A DNA stretch of 48,417 nucleotides, from the NCBI RefSeq assembly GCF_001039355.2, contig NW_019775886.1, positions 96,590-145,006 on the forward strand, in the 5' to 3' direction. The notes beneath the pieces are model-generated. The model was not told the DNA's origin, searched no databases, and saw nothing but the letters and a program-made list of their open reading frames with translations. Position numbers and translations under genes: made by a program. This document shows, one piece after another, positions 1-9,944 of this stretch (position 1 is the first letter of the stretch; every line of letters begins with the position of its first letter). The DNA comes from Lingula anatina. Taxonomy: Eukaryota; Brachiopoda; Lingulata; Lingulida; Lingulidae.

Positions 1-490
1 TAGAGAGGACCAATTCAAACATCAGAGGTGGAATTTGGATATACGGTTTGATTGTGCGTATGCCATGCACGGAATTTACAAACGAGCGACGGGATGATGT
101 AGCCTGCAGTATTAGCGGTAAGCGTGCCAAGTTTTAGGCCGCTCCGATGCCCGGCAGTATTTTATTTCGATTATTATGTTGGAACTGGATTTTTCTTGTT
201 TCACAAGCTTCTTCTATTTTATTGTCTCTATGGAGGTATATGGGGACTTTACGACATTCGGTTTGAAGGCTTTAACCACTTGTTATAGTTTATTTTTGCA
301 TTGTATTGGATTAATGTGGCAGTCTGAGGTTGTCCTAGGTGGTTTTCAACTTTATGCACCGGGTTTTAATATCATTTAGCGATTTTACGACAACCGTTTA
401 CTATCCAATCAAGGTGACAGCCGAGCGTGGTTTAACTACTACTCTGGCAGTCTTAATAGTACAGCATAATTTTGAACTATTGTTTTACAG

Positions 491-1414
491 AGATCACGCA
501 TCCAGGTCTGGCTTTATGATCAGGTCAACTTGAGGATAGAAGGCTGCATTGTGGTAAGATGGCATACTTAATGGGAACTTATACTGTATCCCCCCCCCAG
601 TACTAGTCTTTGATTTTCAATGTTTTAAAAATTCCATCATGGCTCTGATCAGTGTCTCTGCCATTCATCTAAATTAGTTTCACTTAGGAACCGAAGACTC
701 TATTCATCTACCAGTTCAAAACACTGAAAACCAATGTCTTTTAAGGTTGGGTGGGATGCTGCAAAACTACTTGATTGTTTCACGGGGTATTAACTGGGAA
801 TTAAAATTAAATGTTACATGCTTTTTAATATCTTATATTTCAGTGATAAGAGTATGAACAGTGTATGCTGCTTTGATAGAATTTCATATCCACTACAATG
901 TCTGTAGATAGTAATGTCACTATTATCAATTTGATTGCTATCCCTCTCATGCTCCTGTATCAAAGAGAAAAAAAACAGATTAATATGATTTCATTACATT
1001 CTTGAAATTGTACAATTATATTTTGGTGTGATAAACATGTTGTTTTGTGTTCTAGGGATTTGATGAATACATGAATCTAGTTCTGGATGAAGGGGAAGAG
1101 GTTCACATGAAGACAAAAAACAGAAAACCTTTAGGTAAGAGATCAATTTTCTAAACAATTTTTTTATGAATTGGCATTGTTTTCAAATGTAATTTTGCTG
1201 TATTGCATGTTAAACATAATGTCGGCAATCCAGTATATATTTTTGATATTGTTTATCTATACTTCTGCCTTTACAGTATCTGTGTTTCCTTGCTGATGCA
1301 TTTTCAGTTTAGAAATATTTCAATTGTATAAATTTTCATGTTTTTCTTACAGGACGAATATTGTTAAAAGGAGACAACATCACATTGATACAGTCCGTGC
1401 AGACAGTAGAATGA
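491..1414 (+). CDS. SNRPE: Small nuclear ribonucleoprotein E (Sm core protein E), 3' three coding exons
   Basis: Sm protein E is part of the heptameric Sm ring assembled on the U1, U2, U4 and U5 snRNAs and on the minor-spliceosome snRNAs. Three exons are visible: 491-553, 1056-1134 and 1353-1414, with stop TGA at 1412-1414. All junctions are GT-AG and phases agree (0 after exon 1, 1 after exon 2). The first encodes [19 protein letters not shown]; the second starts [17 protein letters not shown]; the third encodes [14 protein letters not shown] and ends SVQTVE. These are the Sm1 and Sm2 motifs of the family and match the vertebrate protein nearly residue for residue, apart from the divergent last residues. 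The N-terminal part of about 27 residues (the stretch before the first visible exon) is not found in 1-490 and should lie upstream of the window. Identification is near certain; the missing 5' exons make this a partial gene. Confidence 0.95.
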
Positions 1415-2943
1415 CCAATGGCATAGTGAACTGGGGAAAAAAAACTGACATAAACTGCTGGCTGATAGCTAGGTATGAAAAGGAAGGTCCTTTCACAAGA
1501 ATGTGCAGGAGCAGTGAGACAGCACCTGTTTAAAATAAACATTCTCTCCTGCTATTGCCCGATATGTCAGCAGTTGTTTTGCAGGGAAATTCATATGGAC
1601 GTATGCTTAACTGTTAGGATAATTCGGAATATATTCTCATCAAGTGACAATATCAAGCAAAGTGTCTGAAACACATCATAAAATTCATCAATGTTCAGAA
1701 GTCTGTTCTTTGCAAATATGGTAAATGATTAGCCAGGTATAAAAACTGTAAATAATTTCTTTTTTATACTGAGTGGCCTGTTTAGATTAGGAGTGTATTA
1801 TTTTAATAAAATAGAGAAGTTAACAATGTCTGATGATCTTGTTATAAAAAGCAACCAGCAGCTCAGTGTCATCTTCATCATAATGCATATAAAAACTTGC
1901 TTACCTGCAGATGCTCTTAGCAAGATGGGGATGACATTTGGCAATGATTGAATGTCTTTCCCTAATGAAATTGGTTTTTGTGTATTGATGGTTGGGCGGC
2001 ATTGATGTGGAGTTAAGGGTTGGTGGCCATTTCTTCCAGATAAAAGTGGAAATCAAAGAAACGAAAATACCAACATAAAGGTCCTTCATGCAAGAATAAC
2101 CTGCCAAAACGAATTTCCCTCCTGGGGGAAAAGCGCAAATTTCTCCTACTCACAAAGTATTACTTTAACCTGTTCGTGCTCTTAGATTTGCTGTTTTATT
2201 TCATTTATAATTCAATTAGCTCTAAATTACAATTTTGAACATAGTCTTCCTGTATGTTTTAGGAGGAGTGTAAGGTGCCTTTTTTGGGGTGGGGGGTGGG
2301 GTAAGTTTGTAAGGTCTGAATAAGGAGATATAGTTGCATTGCAGGATATGTAGACAAAAAAATATCTCTTTGGGGAATTCTCAATCGTGTACAGTGTACG
2401 TTTTAACTGTTTAGATTTGCCTGAGGCCTCTTGGATGCATAGTGGTAAACCTAGCACAATTTCGCCTGTCAGCTACGTAAATCTGTCAAAACATTTGTTA
2501 TTTGTAAAAGCACCGTATATAACTAGCGGGTGCTGGGTGATGCATTACTTTAGTATCATGTTACACGTGGTCGGTAACATCGCCACCCAACACCTGTCCT
2601 TATATGTAGCCTTGACCTTAATCTTAGGGGTCGTCCCCAATGAAACCATCGTTCTACTTGGATTGATCCAATTTCGCGGGCACTCGCTGAATTCAACCAG
2701 TTATGCAGATCGACACGTCTCCTCTGGCGTTCAGTAGAATCAGAAAAGTACGCACTTATACGTGTACGTTGGAAACGATGCGTCTTAATCTGTTCAATTG
2801 ATTGCAAGAAAAAAATCGAAATCAAAACCAAGGCCCACATGACTGGGACCATATTGTGATCTGTGGACAAAACACAAATGAAGTCTGCATGCTTTGTACA
2901 ATGGATGAATTCAATTTGAAAGGCGCAGGCAATTTCCCCTAGA
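1415..2943. other. SNRPE 3'UTR and intergenic DNA, no gene recognised
   Basis: Apart from the SNRPE 3'UTR, this AT-rich stretch contains only short open frames with no recognisable motif. The longest, 2556-2957 on the minus strand (133 codons), runs partly into the inverted-repeat element at 2944 and is judged a chance frame. Confidence 0.5.
1534..1539 (+). terminator. Candidate polyadenylation signal of SNRPE
   Basis: AATAAA lies 120 nt after the SNRPE stop codon. A second AATAAA at 1805-1810 is an alternative. No transcript evidence is available, so the choice is inference. Confidence 0.4.
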
Positions 2944-3162
2944 CTGGGTTCCCACACATTTAGATCGATCCATCTGGATCGACCTAACTCCCTGGGGGTT
3001 CACGCTAAATTGCTGCCACCTCCTGGGAGCCGAGCGCGCACAAAAGTTAATAACCCCCTTACAGCTTTTAGTAGGCGGGACAGACATTTAAGCCGGTTAA
3101 GCTGACAGCAATCTAGTGAGACTCCCCAGGGGGATAGATCGATGTAAATATCTGTGGGGATA
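2944..3162 (-). mobile_element. GATCGATC-armed inverted-repeat element (MITE), copy 1
   Basis: This is a short non-coding element whose two ends are inverted copies built around GATCGATC, with outer ends like TTCCCACA...TGTGGGGA. The interior contains GTCTCACTAG, AGGCGGGACAGAC and CGAGCGCGCAC blocks (or complements) shared with copies at 4666, 4884, 6292, 6510, 6728 and 9146. It lies in the opposite orientation to most of the others. It has no coding capacity, so it would have been moved by a transposase supplied elsewhere. The superfamily is not assigned. Confidence 0.7.
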
Positions 3163-3219
3163 GTCTCTTATACCCTTATCGTAACCCTAGATATCTGTAG
3201 GTAGTCCTGGTTAGCCACG

Positions 3220-3335
3220 TGGCGTATCAAGGAAGGTGATGGGGTCTGGGGGTGTGAAATGGTACATGATATCTGTGGCGTATCAAGGAAGGTGATGGGG
3301 TCTGGGGTGTGAAATGGTACATGATATCTGTGGGC
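3220..3335. repeat. Two-copy direct repeat of about 57 bp
   Basis: Two adjacent copies of a unit containing GCGTATCAAGGAAGGTGATG, GGTCTGGG and GTGTGAAATGGTACATGATA lie head to tail. They differ by one G in a G run. Confidence 0.8.
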
Positions 3336-4041
3336 TGATTGACTTACAGTTGCAGACGGTTGACAGGCAAATCTTTCTTTTATATCTTGATTACAAAACG
3401 CTTCCACCAGGTGAATCTCGCGACAGTGTAAAGATCTGATAAGCACTGTAAAGCATATTTAAGTAAATAATAGAATTACAGTTAGGCCTATTTGGTATAA
3501 AATACCTCAATATTACAATAATGTAGTTTAATGTTGATAATCAAGAGAATGTGATTGAAGCATGTTATGTTGGATGCAGCACATGCATTTTTTTAATACG
3601 CCGAGAAACGAGCCCACTTTGGAAATAAATCCATCAACTCGATCGGCTCTAGTTTGGGAGGCATCCATCATAATGTTTGTATGTTTGTTTGTTTGTTTGT
3701 TTTTTTCTGCATAACCTTGTTTGAGGATAACGGTGTCATCATTGCCAGAAAGAGAAATTTTGACCCAGTTTTATCGCTTGCTTGTATTTTTATAAACGTT
3801 GGGGAACGGCACAGCTCATTTGGGTCGACGCGTGAGACTACATGTAGTAGCTGTCCTTAAGACATCGTTTTTGTGCTTTGTCATTACACGTGCAGGTGAA
3901 TGCTTGCCTGGCCTAATAAAAGAAGAATAAAAGAAGGATAATATACTGGTATTTTTAAAGGCGCCCAAAAATTCAACACTTCAACTAAGATTTGTTCAGG
4001 TCACCTGTCACACAGTTCATACAAGGGTATTTAGGAACATC

Positions 4042-4120
4042 ATGGACGGTGCAAACTTTACGGCGCAGCGTTTGCTGTTCTTGTTTTTTAGTATCATCGT
4101 ATTTTCAGCGACCCAAGCAG
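4042..4120 (+). pseudogene. Orphan laccase signal-peptide exon, copy 1
   Basis: An ATG opens 26 codons starting [18 protein letters not shown] and ending SATQA, followed by a proper donor (G|GTAAGT) in the same phase as exon 1 of the laccase genes downstream. It encodes a typical secretion signal. No matching exon 2 is found before 12341, and retroelement and MITE sequence intervenes. It could be a stranded duplicate of a laccase 5' end or an alternative distal first exon of gene A, about 8.2 kb upstream of exon 2. Conserved upstream sequence (TATTTTTAAAGG about 85 bp before the ATG) is shared with gene A. Confidence 0.65.
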
Positions 4121-4665
4121 GTAAGTTGACGTAAATGACGTTGAGTCACGTAGAAAACAATGGGGTTTTAAATGTGATATGAGTAGTTTTAATAACAGTT
4201 GTTGGTCATTTATTAACGTAACGTTTATGTTATCTGAAGGGCTGTTCCATAATATGTCACATATATAGACAAAAGGGTTGCCATGTGTGGAAATTTGTTG
4301 CATTCGTGAACAAAAATATAGATTTTCCTTTATTGGGTCATAAGAAAATTGTTTGAAGTGGCATTTTTACCGACGATCTTGCCAAGGTTAAGATTCCGTG
4401 TTAGAGCAGCCCAAAGGGCGCATTTCTCATAGGAGGGAGTTTATATTTTGTAAATAACCTCTGTGTAACTAGTAAGATAAAAGCTATATATAACTAGTGT
4501 ATTGGAATCTGCAATGGTAGAGTGGGAAATGGAATTAAAAGAAACAATTTCATTAAAAACTGGACCCAAGATTCCAAGTTTATTGCTTATCGGCAGACAA
4601 TAAATCCTCATTTGTTAGCTCATGGTGTTTGAAAGCAAACCACCGATATCCCGGAGTATAAGACA

Positions 4666-5019
4666 CCATTCCCACAGATTTTAGATCGATCTATCCCTGT
4701 GGGGAGTCTCACTAGATTACTGTCAGCTTAGCCGGCTTAAGCGTCTGTCCCGCCTACTAAAAGCTGTAAGGGGGTAATTAACTGTCGTGCGCGCTCGGCT
4801 GACTGCAATTTAGCGTGAGCCCCTAGTGAGTTAGATCGATCAGGATGGATCGATCTAAATCTCTGGGAATGCACTCTAAGGCCCCATTCCCACAGATTTT
4901 CGATCGATCTATCCCTGTGGGGAGTCTCACTAGATTACTGTCAGCTTAGCCGGCTTAAGCGTCTGTCCCGCCTACTAAAAGCTGTAAGGGGGTAATTAAC
5001 TGTCGTGCGCGCTCGGCTG
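4666..5019 (+). mobile_element. Tandem GATCGATC-armed MITEs, one full and one cut by the N
   Basis: A full copy occupies 4666-4870, from CCATTCCCACAGATTTTAGA to ATCTCTGGGAAT, with GATCGATC near both ends. A second copy begins at 4884 after a short linker containing GCACTCTAAGG and is cut at the N (5020). Confidence 0.8.
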
Positions 5020-5667
5020 NAAAACGCTTCCACCAGGTGAATCTCGCGACAGTGTAAAGATCTGATAAGCACTGTAAAGCATATTTAAGTAAATAATAGA
5101 ATTACAGTTAGGCCTATTTGGTATAAAATACCTCAATATTACAATAATGTAGTTTAATGTTGATAATCAAGAGAATGTGATTGAAGCATGTTATGTTGGA
5201 TGCAGCACATGCATTTTTTTAATACGCCGAGAAACGAGCCCACTTTGGAAATAAATCCATCAACTCGATCGGCTCTAGTTTGGGAGGCATCCATCATACT
5301 GTTTGTATGTTTGTTTGTTTGTTTGTTTTTTTCTGCATAACCTTGTTTGAGGATAACGGTGTCATCATTGCCAGAAAGAGAAATTTTGACCCAGTTTTAT
5401 CGCTTGCTTGTATTTTTATAAACGTTGGGGAACGGCACAGCTCATTTGGGTCGACGCGTGAGACTACATGTAGTAGCTGTCCTTAAGACATCGTTTTTGT
5501 GCTTTGTCATTACACGTGCAGGTGAATGCTTGCCTGGCCTAATAAAAGAAGAATAAAAGAAGGATAATATACTGGTATTTTTAAAGGCGCCCAAAAATTC
5601 AACACTTCAACTAAGATTTGTTCAGGTCACCTGTCACACAGTTCATACAAGGGTATTTAGGAACATC

Positions 5668-5746
5668 ATGGACGGTGCAAACTTTACGGCGCAGCGTTTG
5701 CTGTTCTTGTTTTTTAGTATCATCGTATTTTCAGCGACCCAAGCAG
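5668..5746 (+). pseudogene. Orphan laccase signal-peptide exon, copy 2
   Basis: This is the second copy of the orphan first exon, inside the duplicated block that starts after the N at 5020. The coding sequence and donor site are identical to copy 1. If the block is an assembly duplicate, this exon does not exist as a separate locus. Confidence 0.6.
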
Positions 5747-6291
5747 GTAAGTTGACGTAAATGACGTTGAGTCACGTAGAAAACAATGGGGTTTTAAATG
5801 TGATATGAGTAGTTTTAATAACAGTTGTTGGTCATTTATTAACGTAACGTTTATGTTATCTGAAGGGCTGTTCCATAATATGTCACATATATAGACAAAA
5901 GGGTTGCCATGTGTGGAAATTTGTTGCATTCGTGAACAAAAATATAGATTTTCCTTTATTGGGTCATAAGAAAATTGTTTGAAGTGGCATTTTTACCGAC
6001 GATCTTGCCAAGGTTAAGATTCCGTGTTAGAGCAGCCCAAAGGGCGCATTTCTCATAGGAGGGAGTTTATATTTTGTAAATAACCTCTGTGTAACTAGTA
6101 AGATAAAAGCTATATATAACTAGTGTATTGGAATCTGCAATGGTAGAGTGGGAAATGGAATTAAAAGAAACAATTTCATTAAAAACTGGACCCAAGATTC
6201 CAAGTTTATTGCTTATCGGCAGACAATAAATCCTCATTTGTTAGCTCATGGTGTTTGAAAGCAAACCACCGATATCCCGGAGTATAAGACA

Positions 6292-6932
6292 CCATTCCCA
6301 CAGATTTTAGATCGATCTATCCCTGTGGGGAGTCTCACTAGATTACTGTCAGCTTAGCCGGCTTAAGCGTCTGTCCCGCCTACTAAAAGCTGTAAGGGGG
6401 TAATTAACTGTCGTGCGCGCTCGGCTGACTGCAATTTAGCGTGAGCCCCTAGTGAGTTAGATCGATCAGGATGGATCGATCTAAATCTCTGGGAATGCAC
6501 TCTAAGGCCCCATTCCCACAGATTTTCGATCGATCTATCCCTGTGGGGAGTCTCACTAGATTACTGTCAGCTTAGCCGGCTTAAGCGTCTGTCCCGCCTA
6601 CTAAAAGCTGTAAGGGGGTAATTAACTGTCGTGCGCGCTCGGCTGACTGCAATTTAGCGTGAACCCCCAGGGAGTTAGGTCGATCAGGATGGATCGATCT
6701 AAATCTCTGGGAATGCACTCTAAGGCCCCATTCCCACAGATTTTCGATCGATCTATCCCTGTGGGGAGTCTCACTAGATTACTGTCAGCTTAGCCGGCTT
6801 AAGCGTCTGTCCCGCCTACTAAAAGCTGTAAGGGGGTAATTAACTGTCGTGCGCGCTCGGCTGACTGCAATTTAGCGTGAACCCCCAGGGAGTTAGGTCG
6901 ATCTAGATAAATCGATCTAAATCTCTGGAAAT
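6292..6932 (+). mobile_element. Tandem array of three GATCGATC-armed MITEs
   Basis: Three head-to-tail copies of about 205 bp begin at 6292, 6510 and 6728, with a period of 218 bp. They are separated by the same linker containing GCACTCTAAGG. Each has GATCGATC arms and the internal block CTGTCCCGCCTACTAAAAGC. Tandem head-to-tail arrangement is unusual for simple cut-and-paste MITEs and suggests amplification by unequal exchange or rolling replication after insertion. Confidence 0.8.
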
Positions 6933-7530
6933 GCACTCTAAGAGGCTAACTTTCACACGTCTCCGCTCTTCGCCACACAACCTGGCTATGGAGACTGGGG
7001 CGGTGTGCCCGTATCACTAGAGAAGAGAGATCGTGTGTTTGCAGGATATCAGTACAAACGGAGAGGCATGACCTCAACTTCTATAGTGCACATGCGTAGG
7101 TTGGCTTGGTGTGGTGACAGCGCTTTGCCACTTTTTCGCCTCAGGTTTCCAATACATATTCTCCGAGTGCTACTCCCGTGGCTCTGGAGATCATCTCACC
7201 GGAGGTCAGCTCAACCTAACGTGCACCTCCCTGGGCATGTTCGCCGGTGATAGCCACCCTGGAACATAACTCTGTTCCTCGACTGAAGATGGCGCCGGTT
7301 CTACACACCAAGGGCTTCCATCCTAGGCAGCCATACGGATTAAACATGTGACCGGTTTTCTCCCCCATCCCCACTTCTTGACTTTCTAAGAGCAGGCGTC
7401 TGGCAAAACCCGTGCTGTTGTATGGCTGTCGGAACGCCCTGATGCTGAACCTGGTCGCCTCATCTGGACTAATCACAGGGTAACCTTACCCAGTATATTA
7501 GTGTCTTGTCTCCCAACATGGGTGTTACTC

Positions 7531-8547
7531 TCACGTGTTCGCAAAATACCTCTGCAGCGGTTCCAACATTACTTCCGTGGCATCGTCCGCTACCTGGCTC
7601 AAGATTTCCCTCAACTTGGATAGCGACAGGAGCTCTTCTGTCAACCTTCCAAGTTCGAGACTAGCCATTTGACGATTGTACTTGTCAAATATGATGCGGT
7701 TGTCGTTTACTAATTCTTCAAAGGAGTGAATGGCACGATCAATATGGTAGGTGGCCCACGTTCCGTTCCGCGATTTTGGTATAATTGGTGAATTTGCCGA
7801 GTTCATCAAAACGATGCGTGACTGCAAAGTTCAGATATGAAGAAATGTCATCAATTCTTCTATATCCCTGATTTACAGCGCTGATGGTTCGGTTCAGGAC
7901 GGATACTATAGTTTATAGGCACGATGTACTAATACTTGTTGATTCTTTCGTGTGCCCTCAATGATTGACTTAACTTTTTCGACATCCTCATCTCCAGCAA
8001 GTCCAAAAAGAGAACGTCCAATGTCTGCACCAAAATTATTAAAGAGTCCACGCTTCGTTCGGTGATCAGGCGAATTAAGACGAGGATCTGTAACATTGGG
8101 CAGGTTTAGGTGGTAATTAGCATTGGTTGTCATGCGTACAGTTGCTTTACTTATGCGCATGAGAAATTGTGTAAGGTCAGTTGGTTGGATCCACCCATCA
8201 GTGTACATTTCAGCGATTCTTTTCTTTAAATAGTTCAAGGTATTGTTGACAGGCTAATCGAATCCGGGCCTATCTACGACAATCAGCAAGGTCCATTCAG
8301 CAGTTTGTATTCTTATGGGTTCCCTGTCGGTAATCAAAAGTCCATCTTTAAGTGGAGCAATATCTACCGCACTCATCGTCACGGCTACCATAAGGAGTAG
8401 TATAGCAAAGCTAACGCCATAGCCTCGTCCAAGTGTCGATGCTTTGGTCCCCACTGGGATGAAACATTCGCCGTTTCTGCTTGATGTCGTGAAGGTAAGG
8501 GATTTTGCTGTCTCGGTTTGCTTCTTGTTCGATCCATTCTGCAGCAC
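7531..8547 (-). pseudogene. Retroelement env-like (baculovirus-F-type fusion protein) remnant, frameshifted
   Basis: Three separate minus-strand frames (8547-8254, 8238-7906, 7827-7531) cover what looks like one ancestral glycoprotein. The first carries a hydrophobic stretch (GVSFAILLLMVAVTM) that could be a signal or membrane segment. The second has a dibasic cleavage motif, RTKR, at 8061-8050, followed by GLFNNFG, the furin-site and fusion-peptide arrangement of F-type envelope proteins of errantiviruses. Downstream heptad-like sequence fits a class I fusion protein. The frame is interrupted between the pieces, so no intact protein is encoded. Family assignment rests on the cleavage motif, gene order and general pattern, not a search. 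Confidence 0.5.
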
Positions 8548-8758
8548 GTTTTCCGTACCGTGTGTTGTAACTGTGGTTCACCTCTCTGTAAAGATTAGTA
8601 TCAGCAGATGTTTCCCACGCTAAGTCTTCTTCACTCTCTTCAGAATATGAGTTTGAAGTGATGGGGTCACTGTCTGACTCCTCTTTAATATCCTCTTGGT
8701 CCCTTTCATCTTTTATCTCCTCTTTGATGGTGAATGGTCTTAGTTGGGGTTGGGCCAT
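8411..8758 (-). pseudogene. Acidic reading frame between integrase and env of the retroelement
   Basis: A 115-codon frame overlaps the first env frame. Its N-terminal half is rich in Glu, Asp and Ser (for example KEEIKDERDQEDIKEESDSD), followed by NHSYNTRYGKRA. It may be the end of pol or the N-terminal region of env; function is not recognised. Confidence 0.35.
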
Positions 8759-8974
8759 CTGATGAACTCCACAGTTTAGAGAAACTACTGCGCATGCGTC
8801 AAGATGTCGAATCTCCCTCGAGCGCAGCCGAGAATTAATTACAGCTTTGGAAGTAACTCCCTCGCTCTGCTAGTTAATTACGCCGCGGGTATTCGGGGCA
8901 CAGACCGTGATCACTAGATACCGCCAATGGATTTTTGGATTTTTAGAATTTAGATTTTTCATGTGAACGGCGCC

Positions 8975-9145
8975 TAAATGGTCTTTTTCTGACGTCATCC
9001 CAAACTATATTTGGATCCACCAGGTGGAGCTTGTTGCAATTAACAGTTAGCACCTTTCCTGTCTGTTGATGACGTATCTTGTAGACCTTGCCACGCGTAC
9101 TTATGATCTTGTACTGAGGGTCCCAACTGTTGTTGAACCTAAGGG
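8975..9145 (-). pseudogene. Gypsy integrase C-terminal tail, part 2
   Basis: The minus strand encodes WDPQYKIISTRGKVYKIR, then TGKVLTVNCNKLHLVDP, the GPY/F-like chromodomain-adjacent tail that closes Pol in many Gypsy elements. It is separated from part 1 by an inserted MITE. Confidence 0.55.
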
Positions 9146-9350
9146 TCTATTCCCACAATCTAGATCGATCTATCACCGCGGGGAGTCTCACCAGACTACC
9201 GTCAGATAATCCCCCTTAAGTGTCCGTCCCCGCCCACTACAAGCCGTAAGGGGCAATTAACTTTCGTGTCCGCCCGGCTGACAGCTATTCAGCGCGAACC
9301 CCCAGGGAGTTAGGTCGATCCAAAGTAGGTCGATCTAATCTATGGAAATG
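9146..9350 (+). mobile_element. GATCGATC-armed MITE inserted in the retroelement integrase
   Basis: A diverged copy runs from TATTCCCACAATCTAGATCG to GATCTAATCTATGGAAATG. It separates the two integrase-derived segments, so it moved after the retroelement inserted. Confidence 0.75.
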
Positions 9351-9351
9351 G

Positions 9352-9590
9352 GGTGTAAGACGTCCCTGTGCCTTCAGTATGACGGTATCAACAAAAGTTC
9401 ATGCATTCAGGCGTCTTCTGTTGTATTTTTTTAAAATTTTCTATGTTAATCTTGGCTGTCTGTATTGCTTCGGTCATATCTTGTAACCGTCCGTTCAGTG
9501 GGTTGGTCACAGGCGAAGCTGTTAAGAGCTTAGTGAGTGGCAGTCTGGCACGGCGTCCATACATTGTGGAATCCCGCACTAATTTCACAT
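9352..9590 (-). pseudogene. Gypsy integrase C-terminal region, part 1
   Basis: The minus strand has MYGRRARLPLTKLL near 9570, matching the (Y/F)GR.ARLP motif that follows the integrase catalytic core in Gypsy elements, then a helical linker (AIQTAKINIENFKKIQQK). The frame stops at 9388, just before the MITE. Confidence 0.55.
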
Positions 9591-9708
9591 TGCATTATCA
9601 TAGTAGTCAACATGTTAATATGTATATTTGCGTCTGTTCTGTATACATAATTAGTATTCGCTGTAGAGGCCTATAGGTATGCTGAGACAGATGCATATCA
9701 CCCGTTAC

Positions 9709-9944
9709 TAGAAAAGCACTCCGAGAGCGCAGACCTCCGCCAAGGCAGCAATTTTTTATTTTTATTGATTATTGATTGATTATTGATCCGGATCACCACC
9801 AAAAACTAATCATCTGATCCTTGGCCCACTTCTGACAGTTCCTGAAAATTTCACCAAAATCGGTCCATAACTTTTTTTAGTTATGTTGATGACAGACAAA
9901 CAAACAAAGAAACTGGTAAAAACATAACCTCCTTGGCGGAGGTA
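9709..9944. repeat. CCTCCGCCAAGG-ended dispersed repeat
   Basis: The repeat has ends with complementary CCTCCGCCAAGG/CCTTGGCGGAGG motifs and a core containing GATCCGGATCACCACCAAAA and ACCAAAATCGGTCCATAAC. Related copies lie at 29396-29934, 32736-33218 and (partial) 43987-44075. It has no coding capacity. Confidence 0.75.

Larger units (their letters stand above)
3395..6645. repeat. 1,625-bp direct duplication joined by a single N
   Basis: Bases 3395-5019 recur at 5021-6645 with a constant offset of 1,626. Only one substitution was noticed by eye (aatgtttg near 3672 against actgtttg near 5298). The second copy begins exactly after the N at 5020, and the first copy stops exactly before it. The block contains a laccase first exon with upstream sequence and the start of an inverted-repeat element array. 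The exact coincidence with the N suggests two overlapping contigs placed end to end. Confidence 0.9.
7500..9600 (-). mobile_element. Gypsy-type retroelement remnant (integrase C-terminus and env-like region), 5' truncated
   Basis: Read on the minus strand, the order is integrase C-terminal segments (9590-9352 and about 9145-8975), an acidic frame (8758-8411), then a fusion-glycoprotein-like env region (about 8547-7531). This is the gene order of env-bearing Gypsy/errantivirus-like elements. Everything upstream of the integrase tail (gag, protease, reverse transcriptase) is absent and no pair of LTRs was found, so this is a fossil. A MITE splits the integrase portion. Stops and frame changes break the remaining frames. 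Confidence 0.65.

Noticed and set aside
1-490. Possible SNRPE 5' exons
   Set aside because: No sequence encoding the expected N-terminal MVQPINLIFRYLQ-like stretch was found; the region appears to be intron.
2556-2957. 133-codon minus-strand frame
   Set aside because: No recognisable domain, overlaps a MITE end, and no conserved copy elsewhere in the window.
3654-3860. 68-codon frame repeated at 5280
   Set aside because: It exists twice only because the block is duplicated, and it carries a GTTT microsatellite. There is no evidence of a protein.
7000-7480. Search for an LTR beside the env remnant
   Set aside because: A purine-rich stretch on the minus strand near 7353-7372 could be a polypurine tract, but no repeated LTR pair or TG...CA boundary could be shown.
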